Shown one piece after another: positions 1 through 7,948 of a stretch of DNA of 32,153 nucleotides. The DNA comes from Anaerolineales bacterium (lineage in GTDB: Bacteria > Chloroflexota > Anaerolineae > Anaerolineales > UBA4823). The stretch is taken from assembly GCA_016932955.1 (NCBI GenBank), contig JAFGBV010000076.1, positions 1-32,153 on the forward strand, in the 5' to 3' direction. Numbering within the stretch: the stretch's first letter is position 1; each line of letters begins with the position of its first letter. The notes below the pieces were generated by a model. It was not told the origin of the DNA and ran no database searches. It worked only from the letters and a program-made list of their open reading frames with translations. Made by a program: the position numbers and the translations under genes.

Positions 1-2210
1 GGAGCGGTGGGGATTGCTGTGGGGGGGATATCGACGGGAGGGGTGGTCTCGTCCGAGGCGACGACCTCGTAGGCGATGCCGTTCGCCAGGGCGATGACGT
101 GCTCGCCGAGGGCAAAGGCAGCTGCCAGGTCGGGGATGGATTCGACGAGAGCGAAGTAATCGACAGAGAGGAATGGCACCTGGACGGTGGTCATCGTGTC
201 GGGGTCAAAGGTGGTGTCGATCCACACCCCCTCCGATTGGACAAAGGTGCGCGCCCCGACAATGCGCACCACATCGGCAGCATCTTCAGGGACGCCCTCG
301 GCGTTGGAGGCGCCCCCCAAGCCGCCCAGGTCAGCGGCTTTCTCTACGGCATCCTGCCCAGAGGAGGGGGCGGCGGGCTGGGATTCCATGTATTCGAACT
401 GCTCGCCGGCGATGCGTTCTTGCTCAGCGGCACCGAGGGGCATCTCTTCGGTGATCAGGTAGGAGGTATAGGGGGTGACGATGCCATAGCGGATGCTGAG
501 GTAAACGATCTGGTCAATCGTTTCCTGCTCGGGGCCATTCAGGCGAACGAGGTTGAGCAGGTGGCCGATCTTGCGCGTAGCCCATAAGCGGGGGATGGCG
601 GATTCGATGCTGGCATTGCTCGATTCACGGCTGAAGTACTGCTGGGGAAATTCCAGGGTTTGCAATTCGCCATTGAACTCGCCGGTGAGGGTCACATCGG
701 TCTCGCCGCCCTGGCGGTAACGACCCACAACGATGATCTGGCTGCCCATGAAGAGATCGGGGAGAGGAGCGGGGTAAATATCATAAACAGAAAGCTCGCC
801 AAAATCGAGGCCCAGGTCGGTGAGCACGGGAGTGCTGATGCGAGAATAGAATGCGGAAAGGATCTCGTCCAGGGGTTCACCGGGGAGGACGTAGGTGTTC
901 AAGCCGTGATGCTCCAGGGCAAGGGTATCGAGCAAGATGGTGTCCACATCGTACCCTACACCAAAGGAGAAGAGGCGCAGGTTATCGGGGGCAGTCGCGG
1001 CGAAGTTCTGCAAGATCATCTGGCTATCGGTTACGCCCTCGGTGGGAAGGCCATCGGTGAGGAAGATGAGGTAGGTCGGGCGCTGGTGGTCGGTGATGGC
1101 GGCTGCTTCGAGGAGAGCGCGGTTGATATCGGTGGAACCCTCGGCATAGAGACTATCCACCCAGGGACGGGCTTCGGCAGCCTCGGAGGCAGGGCGGAGG
1201 CCGGTGGCATAGGATTGGATGCCGGTGCTGAAGGTGATAATATTGAAGCGGTCTTCTGGATTGAGGTGTTGGAGGATGTAGCGCAGGGCTTCGAGCGCTT
1301 GCTGGAATTTCTCGCCATCCATGCTGCCGGAGCGATCCAGCACCAGGATGACATCTTTGGGGATGATCTGCATGGTGGTGTTGATGCTAGGGGCGAGGAG
1401 AAGAAGGAAGAAGCCATCGGCATCGACGGGGTCCGCAGGATCGCGGTAAGAGAGGACATGGAAGGCTTCAGTCTCGCCGAGGGAATAATAGAGGGCAAAA
1501 TCAATATTGGGCGTGACCTGATATGCCTCGTAGCCGACCTTGACATGGTAGTCGCTCTCACGGCTGACAGCGACTTCGTGGCTGGGGGAGTAGGCAGCGC
1601 GGATGGGGGAGTTATCCTTGATATCGATGCTGACGGAGACGCTCTCAATGGGCCAGGCGGAATATTTCTCGGTGTTGAGGGGATACACGTACTTCACCAG
1701 ACCGTTCTCCGCGGCGAGGGCCTGGGTGTACTCCAGCTCGACGCGCCGCTCGCCGCCGGGGGGAATAGGGAAGATGCGCGCCTGGACGGCGCCGCGACCG
1801 GCATACTCCAGCAGGGCAGGGTCGCGCATGGTGGCAACGATCTCTTCGTAAACCTGGCGCGCCTCGGTTGCATCGAGCACCTGACCCTCGACAGGCTGCC
1901 CATCCACCCACAGGGTGAAACCAGTGACGGCAGCATCCAGGGGGATGGGGAAGATATAGGTACCCTCGATCTGCCATTCATTGGGGTTGAAGAATACCTG
2001 GTCCACATGGGTGATGGCAACCTGATCTTCGATGGTCACCGTGACATGGTGATAGCGGATCACTAATTGCTCCATAGGGATTGGCATTGGCGGGCAGGGC
2101 ATCGGGTCGCAGATGGGAGGATCGGGGACGATAATGCCATCGGCAAATGCCGGAAGCGGTAAGGCAAGCGAGATTACCAGTACCAAAAGGAAAGCCAGTT
2201 TTCGTTTCAT
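1..2210 (-). CDS. Secreted VIT and VWA domain protein (3' end outside window)
   Basis: The minus strand is open from the ATG at 2208-2210 to the window edge (736 codons, read through line by line without a stop). The start follows a strong AGGAGGTG ribosome site. Residues 1-23 form a signal peptide (MKRK, a hydrophobic core, then AFA before Asp24). Residues about 45-165 match the vault/inter-alpha-trypsin (VIT) domain. A von Willebrand A domain follows, with a complete MIDAS motif DRSGSMDG starting at residue 292 and a later FLTDGLPTEG segment. The visible end is Pro/Thr-rich (DIPPTAIPTA), typical of a linker before a C-terminal membrane anchor or sorting signal that cannot be seen here. Such proteins are extracytoplasmic and thought to bind metal-dependent protein partners. 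The exact role is unknown. The long open frames on the opposite strand are codon-bias shadows. Confidence 0.9.
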   Translation of the reverse strand, partial: MKRKLAFLLVLVISLALPLPAFADGIIVPDPPICDPMPCPPMPIPMEQLVIRYHHVTVTIEDQVAITHVDQVFFNPNEWQIEGTYIFPIPLDAAVTGFTLWVDGQPVEGQVLDATEARQVYEEIVATMRDPALLEYAGRGAVQARIFPIPPGGERRVELEYTQALAAENGLVKYVYPLNTEKYSAWPIESVSVSIDIKDNSPIRAAYSPSHEVAVSRESDYHVKVGYEAYQVTPNIDFALYYSLGETEAFHVLSYRDPADPVDADGFFLLLLAPSINTTMQIIPKDVILVLDRSGSMDGEKFQQALEALRYILQHLNPEDRFNIITFSTGIQSYATGLRPASEAAEARPWVDSLYAEGSTDINRALLEAAAITDHQRPTYLIFLTDGLPTEGVTDSQMILQNFAATAPDNLRLFSFGVGYDVDTILLDTLALEHHGLNTYVLPGEPLDEILSAFYSRISTPVLTDLGLDFGELSVYDIYPAPLPDLFMGSQIIVVGRYRQGGETDVTLTGEFNGELQTLEFPQQYFSRESSNASIESAIPRLWATRKIGHLLNLVRLNGPEQETIDQIVYLSIRYGIVTPYTSYLITEEMPLGAAEQERIAGEQFEYMESQPAAPSSGQDAVEKAADLGGLGGASNAEGVPEDAADVVRIVGARTFVQSEGVWIDTTFDPDTMTTVQVPFLSVDYFALVESIPDLAAAFALGEHVIALANGIAYEVVASDETTPPVDIPPTAIPTA

Positions 2211-2246
2211 CGTGTCACCTCCTGCGGCGGCCTGGTTATTCAAGTG

Positions 2247-2311
2247 AATTCGGGATGATGGGAATAAAAGTTGTTTTGGGATTGTTATCCCAATCCCCCA
2301 TATCCCGAATT
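2247..2311. repeat. Nested inverted repeat in the prfA / VIT-VWA divergent region
   Basis: Outer arms AATTCGGGAT (2247-2256) and ATCCCGAATT (2302-2311) are exact reverse complements. ATGGG at 2258-2262 can extend the stem past a one-base bulge. Inside sits a second perfect hairpin, TTGGGAT (2276-2282) and ATCCCAA (2287-2293), with a four-base loop. The structure lies 37-101 bases upstream of the VIT/VWA start. If a minus-strand -10 near 2321-2326 (TACTAT) is used, the structure would form the first part of that mRNA leader. It could be an operator or an RNA leader structure; the sequence alone does not decide. Confidence 0.5.
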
Positions 2312-2360
2312 GATGGTTATATAGTATCAGACGAGACGCGGCATAAAAAAGTTCCAATGG

Positions 2361-2366
2361 TATAAT
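2361..2366 (+). promoter_or_regulatory. Putative -10 box for prfA
   Basis: A perfect TATAAT lies 45 bases upstream of the prfA ATG, predicting a leader of about 40 bases. No convincing -35 hexamer is seen at 16-18 bases spacing, so the call rests on the -10 match and its position. Confidence 0.4.
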
Positions 2367-2411
2367 CTACTCCCGAATCTCAATATTTCTGATCATAAGA
2401 ACGGCCAAATT

Positions 2412-3485
2412 ATGCTGGAAAAACTTGCTGGAATTGAACAACGGTACGAAGAGATCAACCAGGAGCTACTGGAAGTTGGCGACGACTACCAGCGGGCGGC
2501 TGAGCTGAATAAAGAACGCATTGACCTGGAAGAGCTGGTGAGCAAAACGCGCCAGTATCGCCAGGCGCTGGACCAGATCGAACAGGCACGCCAGATCCTG
2601 GACGGGGATGATGAAGAGATGCGCATGCTGGCAGAGGCGGAGATCCTCGACCTGGAACCGCTGATCGATCAATTAGAAGGCGAACTGAAGAACATGCTGC
2701 TGCCCCAAGACCCGCGCGACAAGCGCAACGTGATCGTGGAAATCCGTGCTGGCACCGGCGGGGACGAGGCAGCCATCTTTGCCGCAGACCTGTTCCGCCT
2801 GTACTCGCGCTATGCGGAGAATCGCAACTGGAAAACTGAGGTGCTCTCTGCCAATGAGATCGGCATCGGCGGGTACAAGGAAATTATCTTCGAGGTGAAA
2901 GGGAAGGAAGCGTATTCGCGCCTGAAATACGAATCGGGCGTGCACCGGGTGCAACGTGTGCCGGTGACCGAATCACAGGGGCGCATCCACACCTCCACAG
3001 CCACGGTGGCGGTGATGGCGGAGGTGGACGAGGTGGATATCGACATTCCCGAGGGGGACATTCGCGTCGATATCTACCGCTCGGCAGGCGCGGGTGGACA
3101 AAACGTGCAGAAAAACGCTACCGCAGTGCGCCTGACCCACCTGCCAACAGGGATGGTGGTGGCATGCCAGGATGAGCGCTCGCAACTGCAAAACCGCCTG
3201 CGGGCGATGAGCATTCTGCGCGCCCGCCTGTATGAGATCGAGGAGGCAAAACGCCAGGCAGGGATTGACGCTGACCGGCGGGCTCAGGTGGGGACGGGGG
3301 AACGCTCGGAGAAGATTCGCACCTATAACTATCCGCAATCGCGGGTAACCGACCACCGGATCAATGTTTCGACCTATAACCTGGCTTCCTTCATGGCGGG
3401 TAACTTGCTGGACGAATTCATCGACGAGCTGGCAACTAGGGATGAAGCAGAGCGTCTCTCGGAAGGCGATGAGGAAGAAGAATAA
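2412..3485 (+). CDS. prfA: Peptide chain release factor 1
   Basis: This 357-residue protein matches the usual RF1 length. It recognises UAA and UAG stop codons on the ribosome and triggers hydrolysis of peptidyl-tRNA. The RF1 tripeptide discriminator PVT (PxT type) is at residues 184-186, within RVPVTESQGRIHTSTATV. The catalytic GGQ is at residues 228-230, inside SAGAGGQNVQ; its glutamine is the residue methylated by PrmC, whose gene follows immediately. The N-terminal helical domain and acidic C-terminus (EGDEEEE) are normal for the family. The ATG at 2412 fits the family start, although the upstream ribosome site is weak. The PxT motif separates it from RF2, which carries SPF. Confidence 0.97.
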   Translation: MLEKLAGIEQRYEEINQELLEVGDDYQRAAELNKERIDLEELVSKTRQYRQALDQIEQARQILDGDDEEMRMLAEAEILDLEPLIDQLEGELKNMLLPQDPRDKRNVIVEIRAGTGGDEAAIFAADLFRLYSRYAENRNWKTEVLSANEIGIGGYKEIIFEVKGKEAYSRLKYESGVHRVQRVPVTESQGRIHTSTATVAVMAEVDEVDIDIPEGDIRVDIYRSAGAGGQNVQKNATAVRLTHLPTGMVVACQDERSQLQNRLRAMSILRARLYEIEEAKRQAGIDADRRAQVGTGERSEKIRTYNYPQSRVTDHRINVSTYNLASFMAGNLLDEFIDELATRDEAERLSEGDEEEE

Positions 3486-3502
3486 CGCTTAACTCGCTGA
3501 TC

Positions 3503-4339
3503 GTGGAGGCCGCTGGTTTTTTAGGCAGCGCCAGCGAAACACCCCTGCTGGATGCGCAAACGCTGTTGGCCCATGTATGCGGCAAGAACCGCACCTGGGT
3601 GCTAGCGCACCCTGAGGCGCGCTTGACCGCTGAGCAAGAAACAGCATGGGCAAAGGCGCTGAGGCGGTTGGGAGAGGGTGAACCCCTGCCATACGTACTG
3701 GGGGAGTGGGAATTCTACGGGCTGGCATTTCAGGTCACGCGAGATGTGCTCATTCCGCGCCCGGAGACAGAGCTGCTGGTGGAACGGGCGCTGGCTTGGC
3801 TACGGGCGAACCCCAAACGCCGCCGGGCGGTGGATGTAGGGACGGGGTCTGGCTGCATTGCGATTGCACTGGCGGCGCACGTTGGCAACCTGCGATTGAT
3901 CGCCAGCGACCTCTCACTGGATGCGCTGAGGGTGGCACAAAGGAATGCGCAGCGCCATCACCTGGCGGGAAAGATCAACTTCGTGCAATGCGATCTTCTT
4001 TCGCCCCTGCCGATGGACAAAGACACCCACTCCATTGACCTTCTGTGCGCCAACCTGCCCTATATCCCTCATGACACGCTGAAAAACCTGCCGATTTTTG
4101 GGCAAGAACCGAGGCTGGCGTTGGATGGCGGGAAGGATGGTCTGGATCACATCCGGCGCTTGCTGAGCCAGGCAAGCCAGCGCCTCGCGCGGGGAGGGCT
4201 GGCGCTGCTGGAGATCGAAGCCAGGCAGGGTGAGGCGGTGCTAGAGCTGGCTCGGGGAGTGTTTCCGCTAGCAGAAATATGCCTTCAGCGTGACCTGGCG
4301 GGGCATGAACGCTTGATCGGAATTACCTATCCCGACTGA
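3503..4339 (+). CDS. prmC: Peptide chain release factor N5-glutamine methyltransferase
   Basis: This class I SAM-dependent enzyme methylates the GGQ glutamine of release factors. The SAM-binding motif DVGTGSGCIAIALA lies near residue 113. The catalytic NPPY position reads NLPY at residues 184-187 (ANLPYIP). Gene order prfA-prmC is the classical pair. The first canonical in-frame start is GTG 3503, giving 278 residues, but it cuts into the first helix expected for the family and has no well-placed ribosome site. The frame is open back to 3473 and reads ITLNSLIVEAAGFL, which fits family N-termini if translation starts at ATA 3482-3484, overlapping the prfA TAA and preceded by AGGAAG. The real start may therefore be 3482 (285 residues). 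Function is secure; the start is not. Confidence 0.9.
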   Translation: MEAAGFLGSASETPLLDAQTLLAHVCGKNRTWVLAHPEARLTAEQETAWAKALRRLGEGEPLPYVLGEWEFYGLAFQVTRDVLIPRPETELLVERALAWLRANPKRRRAVDVGTGSGCIAIALAAHVGNLRLIASDLSLDALRVAQRNAQRHHLAGKINFVQCDLLSPLPMDKDTHSIDLLCANLPYIPHDTLKNLPIFGQEPRLALDGGKDGLDHIRRLLSQASQRLARGGLALLEIEARQGEAVLELARGVFPLAEICLQRDLAGHERLIGITYPD

Positions 4340-4345
4340 ACATCC

Positions 4346-4612
4346 TTGTTAATAATCTCATGTTCGCTAGTGGGCGAAGAAGGGGTGGATTATGCCTTGC
4401 AGATCAGCGGCGACCTGACGGTGAAAGAAGTAACCCAGCCAGTGACATTCGAAGCGACAGTGCGCCTGGAAGGCGATACTCTTTCAGGAAGCGCGACCGC
4501 CACAATCCTGATGAGCCAGTTTGGGGTGGGACCGATCGATATTGCGGGGATTTTGAAGACGGAAGACGAAGTCAAGCTGACATTGATGCTGGTGGCGCGC
4601 CCACAGCCCTGA
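4346..4612 (+). pseudogene. YceI-family protein fragment (C-terminal half only)
   Basis: The 88-codon frame (TTG start) encodes the C-terminal half of a YceI-like lipocalin-fold domain, with typical segments SGDLTVKEVTQPVTFEATV, GDTLSGSATATI and FGVGPIDIAGILKTEDEVKL. Family members are usually about 170-200 residues and exported, and the N-terminal strands and signal peptide are missing. The fragment starts six bases after the prmC stop in the same reading frame, with no ribosome site and a poor N-terminus (LIISCSLVGEEG). The conserved part looks intact, so the truncation may be fairly recent. A functional short protein is possible but unlikely. Confidence 0.7.
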
Positions 4613-4669
4613 GGATATTGGAGGCAGGAACAAGCGTGCAATTTACCCCTTAATAATCAATTTCTCTAT

Positions 4670-4675
4670 TAAAAT
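4670..4675 (+). promoter_or_regulatory. Putative -10 box placing transcription start at the ATG of 4682
   Basis: TAAAAT (one mismatch to TATAAT) ends six bases before the ATG at 4682. The usual 7-base distance to +1 would put the transcription start on the A of the ATG, so the mRNA would be leaderless. No Shine-Dalgarno sequence is present, in keeping with this. No good -35 element is visible. Confidence 0.35.
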
Positions 4676-4681
4676 AGTAGT

Positions 4682-5062
4682 ATGAAAGCGATGAAACTGA
4701 CCGCCTGGCTGGCGGTGGGGTTGACGCTGGTCTGGCTGGCGCTGAACCCGCGGCAAACGGCGCTGGCGGACGGAGGCGGATGGCCTACCGATACTCCCAT
4801 CCCGACCGCAACCAGCACCCTCATGCCTACCGAAAGCAATGCCCCAGCAATGGAATTGCCGCCTGTACCGACTGTGGCACAAGCGACCGATCAAACGACG
4901 ATCCAACTGGACCTGCCTGAGATTCCGACGGTTACTCCAGAAGCACCCAAAAATGCAGCCGGGGGCAGCGTAGCTTGCTGGCCGATTGCGCTGGTGGCGC
5001 TGCTGGCTGGCGTGGTGGGGTTGAATGCTCTGCGCAAAGCACTGCGCCGCGGGAGCGAGTGA
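4682..5062 (+). CDS. Hypothetical secreted, membrane-anchored Pro/Thr-rich protein
   Basis: I do not recognise this 126-residue protein as a named family. It has an N-terminal signal sequence (MKAMKLTAW, hydrophobic to about residue 22, ALA before Asp30), then a low-complexity Pro/Thr linker at about residues 33-90 (PTDTPIPTATST type). A C-terminal transmembrane segment follows at about residues 98-117 (WPIALVALLAGVVGLNAL), ending in a basic tail LRKALRRGSE. The layout indicates an exported protein anchored by its C-terminus with a flexible external region. The anchor-plus-basic-tail ending resembles a sorting or anchoring tail, but no LPxTG motif is seen. It is convergent with lutBC, with 19 bases between stops. 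Confidence 0.7.
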   Translation: MKAMKLTAWLAVGLTLVWLALNPRQTALADGGGWPTDTPIPTATSTLMPTESNAPAMELPPVPTVAQATDQTTIQLDLPEIPTVTPEAPKNAAGGSVACWPIALVALLAGVVGLNALRKALRRGSE

Positions 5063-5081
5063 AGCCGCCAGACAGCATTTC

Positions 5082-7199
5082 CTACTTCACGCAAAAAACC
5101 AGCAGCTCACCCGGCCCATGAACGCCAATAGTGAGGGTCATTTCGATATCGGCTGTGCGCGAAGGTCCGCTGATCAGCACAACCGCGGAAGCATGCTGCA
5201 AGGCAGGAAAACCCAGCAATTGTTCCATCGTATCCACCACATCGGCTTGAGACAGCACAACCAGGTGCACTTCGGGGAGAAGAGAAGCCACTAGAGGGCG
5301 CCCAGGACCTGAAACCAGCAGCAATGAGCCTGTTTCCGCCGCGGCCCCCAGCGCAGCGGTGAGGCCTGCGCGCACTTGGCTGCTGGCAGGAATCGTCTCT
5401 GCGGTGGGGTGAAACACCTGGATGCCCTGCTGCGAGAGCGCAGCGAGCAGGCCTGGAGGCAGGTGAACATCCTCCCAGGCGAGAAGAGACTGGATACCCC
5501 TTTCGTGCAAGGCCTGGAAAATGGACTGGGGGAGCCTGGCTTTGCTCACCAGGAAAAAGTGCGCTCCCAATGCAGCCAGCTCAGCAGCAAAGCGCTGCAA
5601 GCGTAGCTGAGGATCGCTAGCGGTTGCAGGAACTGGCTGCTGTGGCTGGGCAGGCAGGGGGAAGGATTGGCTGGCAAATGGGGGGGCGAGTGGGGGATGT
5701 CGCGGGTTGGATGCCCAGCGCTGGCGGAATGACTGCGCGGCTGGGACAGGAAATTCCTTGCTATATCCCCAGCCGGTGAAAGAGGGCAGGCGCAGCCAGA
5801 GATGAGGTTGGATATCAGGCAAGCCGGGATGGATGGCAGGCTTGCCACGGGAGGAAAGAAGAGGCGCAGCAACTCTGCCCAGCCAGCCAGCCAGACGCTG
5901 AGCCGCGGAATAACGCGCTTGTGAGGCGGCAATCCAGGTGAAGACACGCAGGCCAAAGGCCATCACCCAGGGGGTATTGGGCTGGGAGGCAAAAGAGACA
6001 CCCGATTGCATCGCTTGACTCTGCTCTGAGACCATCCCGGCACGCACACGCAGCAGCAAACGGGGCAAGTCGATATCCACCGGGCAAGCCTCGCGGCAGG
6101 CGCCGCATAAGCTGGAGGCGCGGGCAAGATGACCAAATTCCGCCCATCCGAACAGTCCAGGGGCAAGAACGCTGCCCATCGGGCCAGGATAAACACTTCC
6201 CTTGCCATGCCGCCCCACGTAGGCATGCCCACCGATCTCACGGAAGACCGGGCAGGCATTCAGGCAGGCACCGCAACGGATGCAATACAAAATTTCCCTC
6301 AGGGGAGACTGGCGTAGGGCAAGGCGACCATTATCCACCAAGATGAGGTGGCGTTCCTGCGGGCCATCGGCATCTTCTGCCCGGCGCGGCCCGTGCAGCA
6401 GGCTGGCATAGACGGTGATCTTCTGACCAGTGGCAGAGCGCGGCAAGAGGGCGAGCATCAGGGCCAGGTCGCTCAAGGTAGGGACCAATCTCTCCAACCC
6501 CATGAGGGCGATATGAACGCGAGGGATAGTGGTGACCATGCGCCCGTTGCCCTCGTTGGTGAGAAGGCAGAGCGTTCCCGTCTCTGCAACGCCAAAATTG
6601 ACGCCTGAGATGCCGATATCAGCGGAGAGGAAAACCTCGCGCAGGGCTTTGCGCGCTGCGGCAGTCATCACGGGGATTTCATCGGTGAGGGGGATGCCCA
6701 ATTTCTCGTGGAACAGAAGGCCCACATCCTGGCGGCGGAGATGGACGGCAGGGGTGATAATGTGGGATGGAGGCTCTTCGCGCAATTGAACAATGTACTC
6801 GCCTAAATCCGTCTCTATCACGCGCAGTCCGGCAGCCTGTAAGGCCGGGTTAAGCTCAAGCTCTTCACTAAGTATGGTTTTCGATTTTGCAACCAGCCGC
6901 GCCCCCTGCCGGGAGGCGATTTCCTGGACGATCTGCACCGCCTGGGAGGCGATGGCGGCGCGGTGAACGATCACGCCATGCTCGTGCAGGCGGGCAGTGA
7001 ACTGATCCAGATAAGCATCCAGATGCTCCACGACCTCCGCACGGAGATGGTGCGCCTGCTGGCGCATAGCCTGAGGCTCAGCTAGTGAAGCAATGGCCTG
7101 CTGGCGCACTGCGATACGCCGCTCGGCATTGGCATCCAAGGCCTGCTGCAGATTGGCGTCTGCCAGGGAGCGGCGGATGCGCTGCGTAAAAGGTCTCAT
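5082..7199 (-). CDS. lutBC: Lactate utilization protein, LutB-LutC fusion
   Basis: The protein has 705 residues. Residues 1 to about 400 match LutB: a LUD domain followed by a ferredoxin-like cluster region with Cys306, Cys309, Cys312 and Cys316 (CIRCGACLNACP) and Cys365, Cys368 and Cys372 (CGACREACP). A Pro-rich linker (about 400-520) leads to a second LUD domain matching LutC, ending with the characteristic LISGPSRTADIEMTLTIGVHGP segment. In most bacteria LutB and LutC are separate proteins of the LutABC complex, which oxidises L-lactate to pyruvate and passes electrons on. The ATG overlaps the lutA stop as ATGA, so the two genes are translationally coupled. Fusion is read directly from one open frame; substrate specificity is inferred from the family. 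Confidence 0.92.
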   Translation of the reverse strand: MRPFTQRIRRSLADANLQQALDANAERRIAVRQQAIASLAEPQAMRQQAHHLRAEVVEHLDAYLDQFTARLHEHGVIVHRAAIASQAVQIVQEIASRQGARLVAKSKTILSEELELNPALQAAGLRVIETDLGEYIVQLREEPPSHIITPAVHLRRQDVGLLFHEKLGIPLTDEIPVMTAAARKALREVFLSADIGISGVNFGVAETGTLCLLTNEGNGRMVTTIPRVHIALMGLERLVPTLSDLALMLALLPRSATGQKITVYASLLHGPRRAEDADGPQERHLILVDNGRLALRQSPLREILYCIRCGACLNACPVFREIGGHAYVGRHGKGSVYPGPMGSVLAPGLFGWAEFGHLARASSLCGACREACPVDIDLPRLLLRVRAGMVSEQSQAMQSGVSFASQPNTPWVMAFGLRVFTWIAASQARYSAAQRLAGWLGRVAAPLLSSRGKPAIHPGLPDIQPHLWLRLPSFTGWGYSKEFPVPAAQSFRQRWASNPRHPPLAPPFASQSFPLPAQPQQPVPATASDPQLRLQRFAAELAALGAHFFLVSKARLPQSIFQALHERGIQSLLAWEDVHLPPGLLAALSQQGIQVFHPTAETIPASSQVRAGLTAALGAAAETGSLLLVSGPGRPLVASLLPEVHLVVLSQADVVDTMEQLLGFPALQHASAVVLISGPSRTADIEMTLTIGVHGPGELLVFCVK

Positions 7200-7948
7200 G
7201 CGCCAGGCTCCTTTGAGGTGCAGCCGCGATCGAGCAGCTCGGCAATATGGATGGCGCGCTGCGGCATACCCCGGCGCCTTAAGCCACCATTGATGTTGGT
7301 CACACAGCCAGCATCACAGGAAACCACCTCGTACGCACCGGAAGCGGCGATGTTGTTGAGCTTGCGCTCGAGCATCGCAGTAGAAATCTCAGGATGCTCA
7401 ACAGAGAAAACGCCGCCAAAACCGCAGCATTCCTGCGTCCCAGGCAGATCGAGAAGGTGTGCGCGGCGCACATGGGCGAGCAAAGCGCGCGGCTGGCGAT
7501 CCACGCCCAGCTCGCGCAACAGGTGGCAGGAGGAATGATAAGCAAGAGTGCCTTCATAGCAAGCGCCCACATCCACAACGCCCAACACATCAACCAGGAA
7601 CTCGCTGAACTCATAGGTGCGGCTGGCGAGGGCTTGGGCACGAGGCAACCAGAGCGGGTCAGCGGCAAACAACTCGGGATAGGAGTGGCGAATCATCGAG
7701 GCGCACGAGCCAGATGGCACGACGATCATTCCGGGAGCCTGCTCAAAGACACGGATGGTGTTCATCGCCATCTGCCGGGCTTGGGCGCGCATGCCAGCAT
7801 TGAAAGCTGGCTGCCCGCAGCAAGTCTGCCCGGGTGGGAAATCTACCTGCACGCCACAACGCGCCAAAACCCGCACCACCGCCTCGGCGACTTCAGGGTA
7901 GAGGGTGTCGATGATGCAGGTTACAAAGAGTTGGATTTTCTCTGGCAT
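7196..7948 (-). CDS. lutA: Lactate utilization protein A, (Fe-S)-binding CCG-domain protein
   Basis: Two cysteine-rich CCG modules are visible. The first has CCGQPAFNAG at residues 43-52; the second has HSSCHLLRELG and CCGFGGVFSVEHPEIS, followed by CDAGCVTNINGGLRRRG near the C-terminus. These are the signature of LutA/GlcF-type subunits that bind an iron-sulfur centre and act with LutB and LutC in lactate oxidation. I chose ATG 7948 (250 residues, MPEKIQLFVTC) because the family begins here; the frame is open to 8026, but the extra 26 residues look unlike the family. The stop overlaps the lutBC start by four bases. No regulator gene is adjacent. A glycolate-oxidase-type role is the main alternative but less likely beside LUD domains. 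Confidence 0.92.
   Translation of the reverse strand: MPEKIQLFVTCIIDTLYPEVAEAVVRVLARCGVQVDFPPGQTCCGQPAFNAGMRAQARQMAMNTIRVFEQAPGMIVVPSGSCASMIRHSYPELFAADPLWLPRAQALASRTYEFSEFLVDVLGVVDVGACYEGTLAYHSSCHLLRELGVDRQPRALLAHVRRAHLLDLPGTQECCGFGGVFSVEHPEISTAMLERKLNNIAASGAYEVVSCDAGCVTNINGGLRRRGMPQRAIHIAELLDRGCTSKEPGA

Noticed and set aside
99..2066. Long plus-strand open frames (up to 468 codons) opposite the VIT/VWA gene
   Set aside because: They are antisense to a clear signal-peptide, VIT and VWA coding frame and match no family; they result from codon bias on the other strand.
5063..5095. GTGAAG/CTTCAC stem between the 4682 gene and lutBC as terminator
   Set aside because: Only six base pairs with a long loop that overlaps the lutBC stop; too weak to call.
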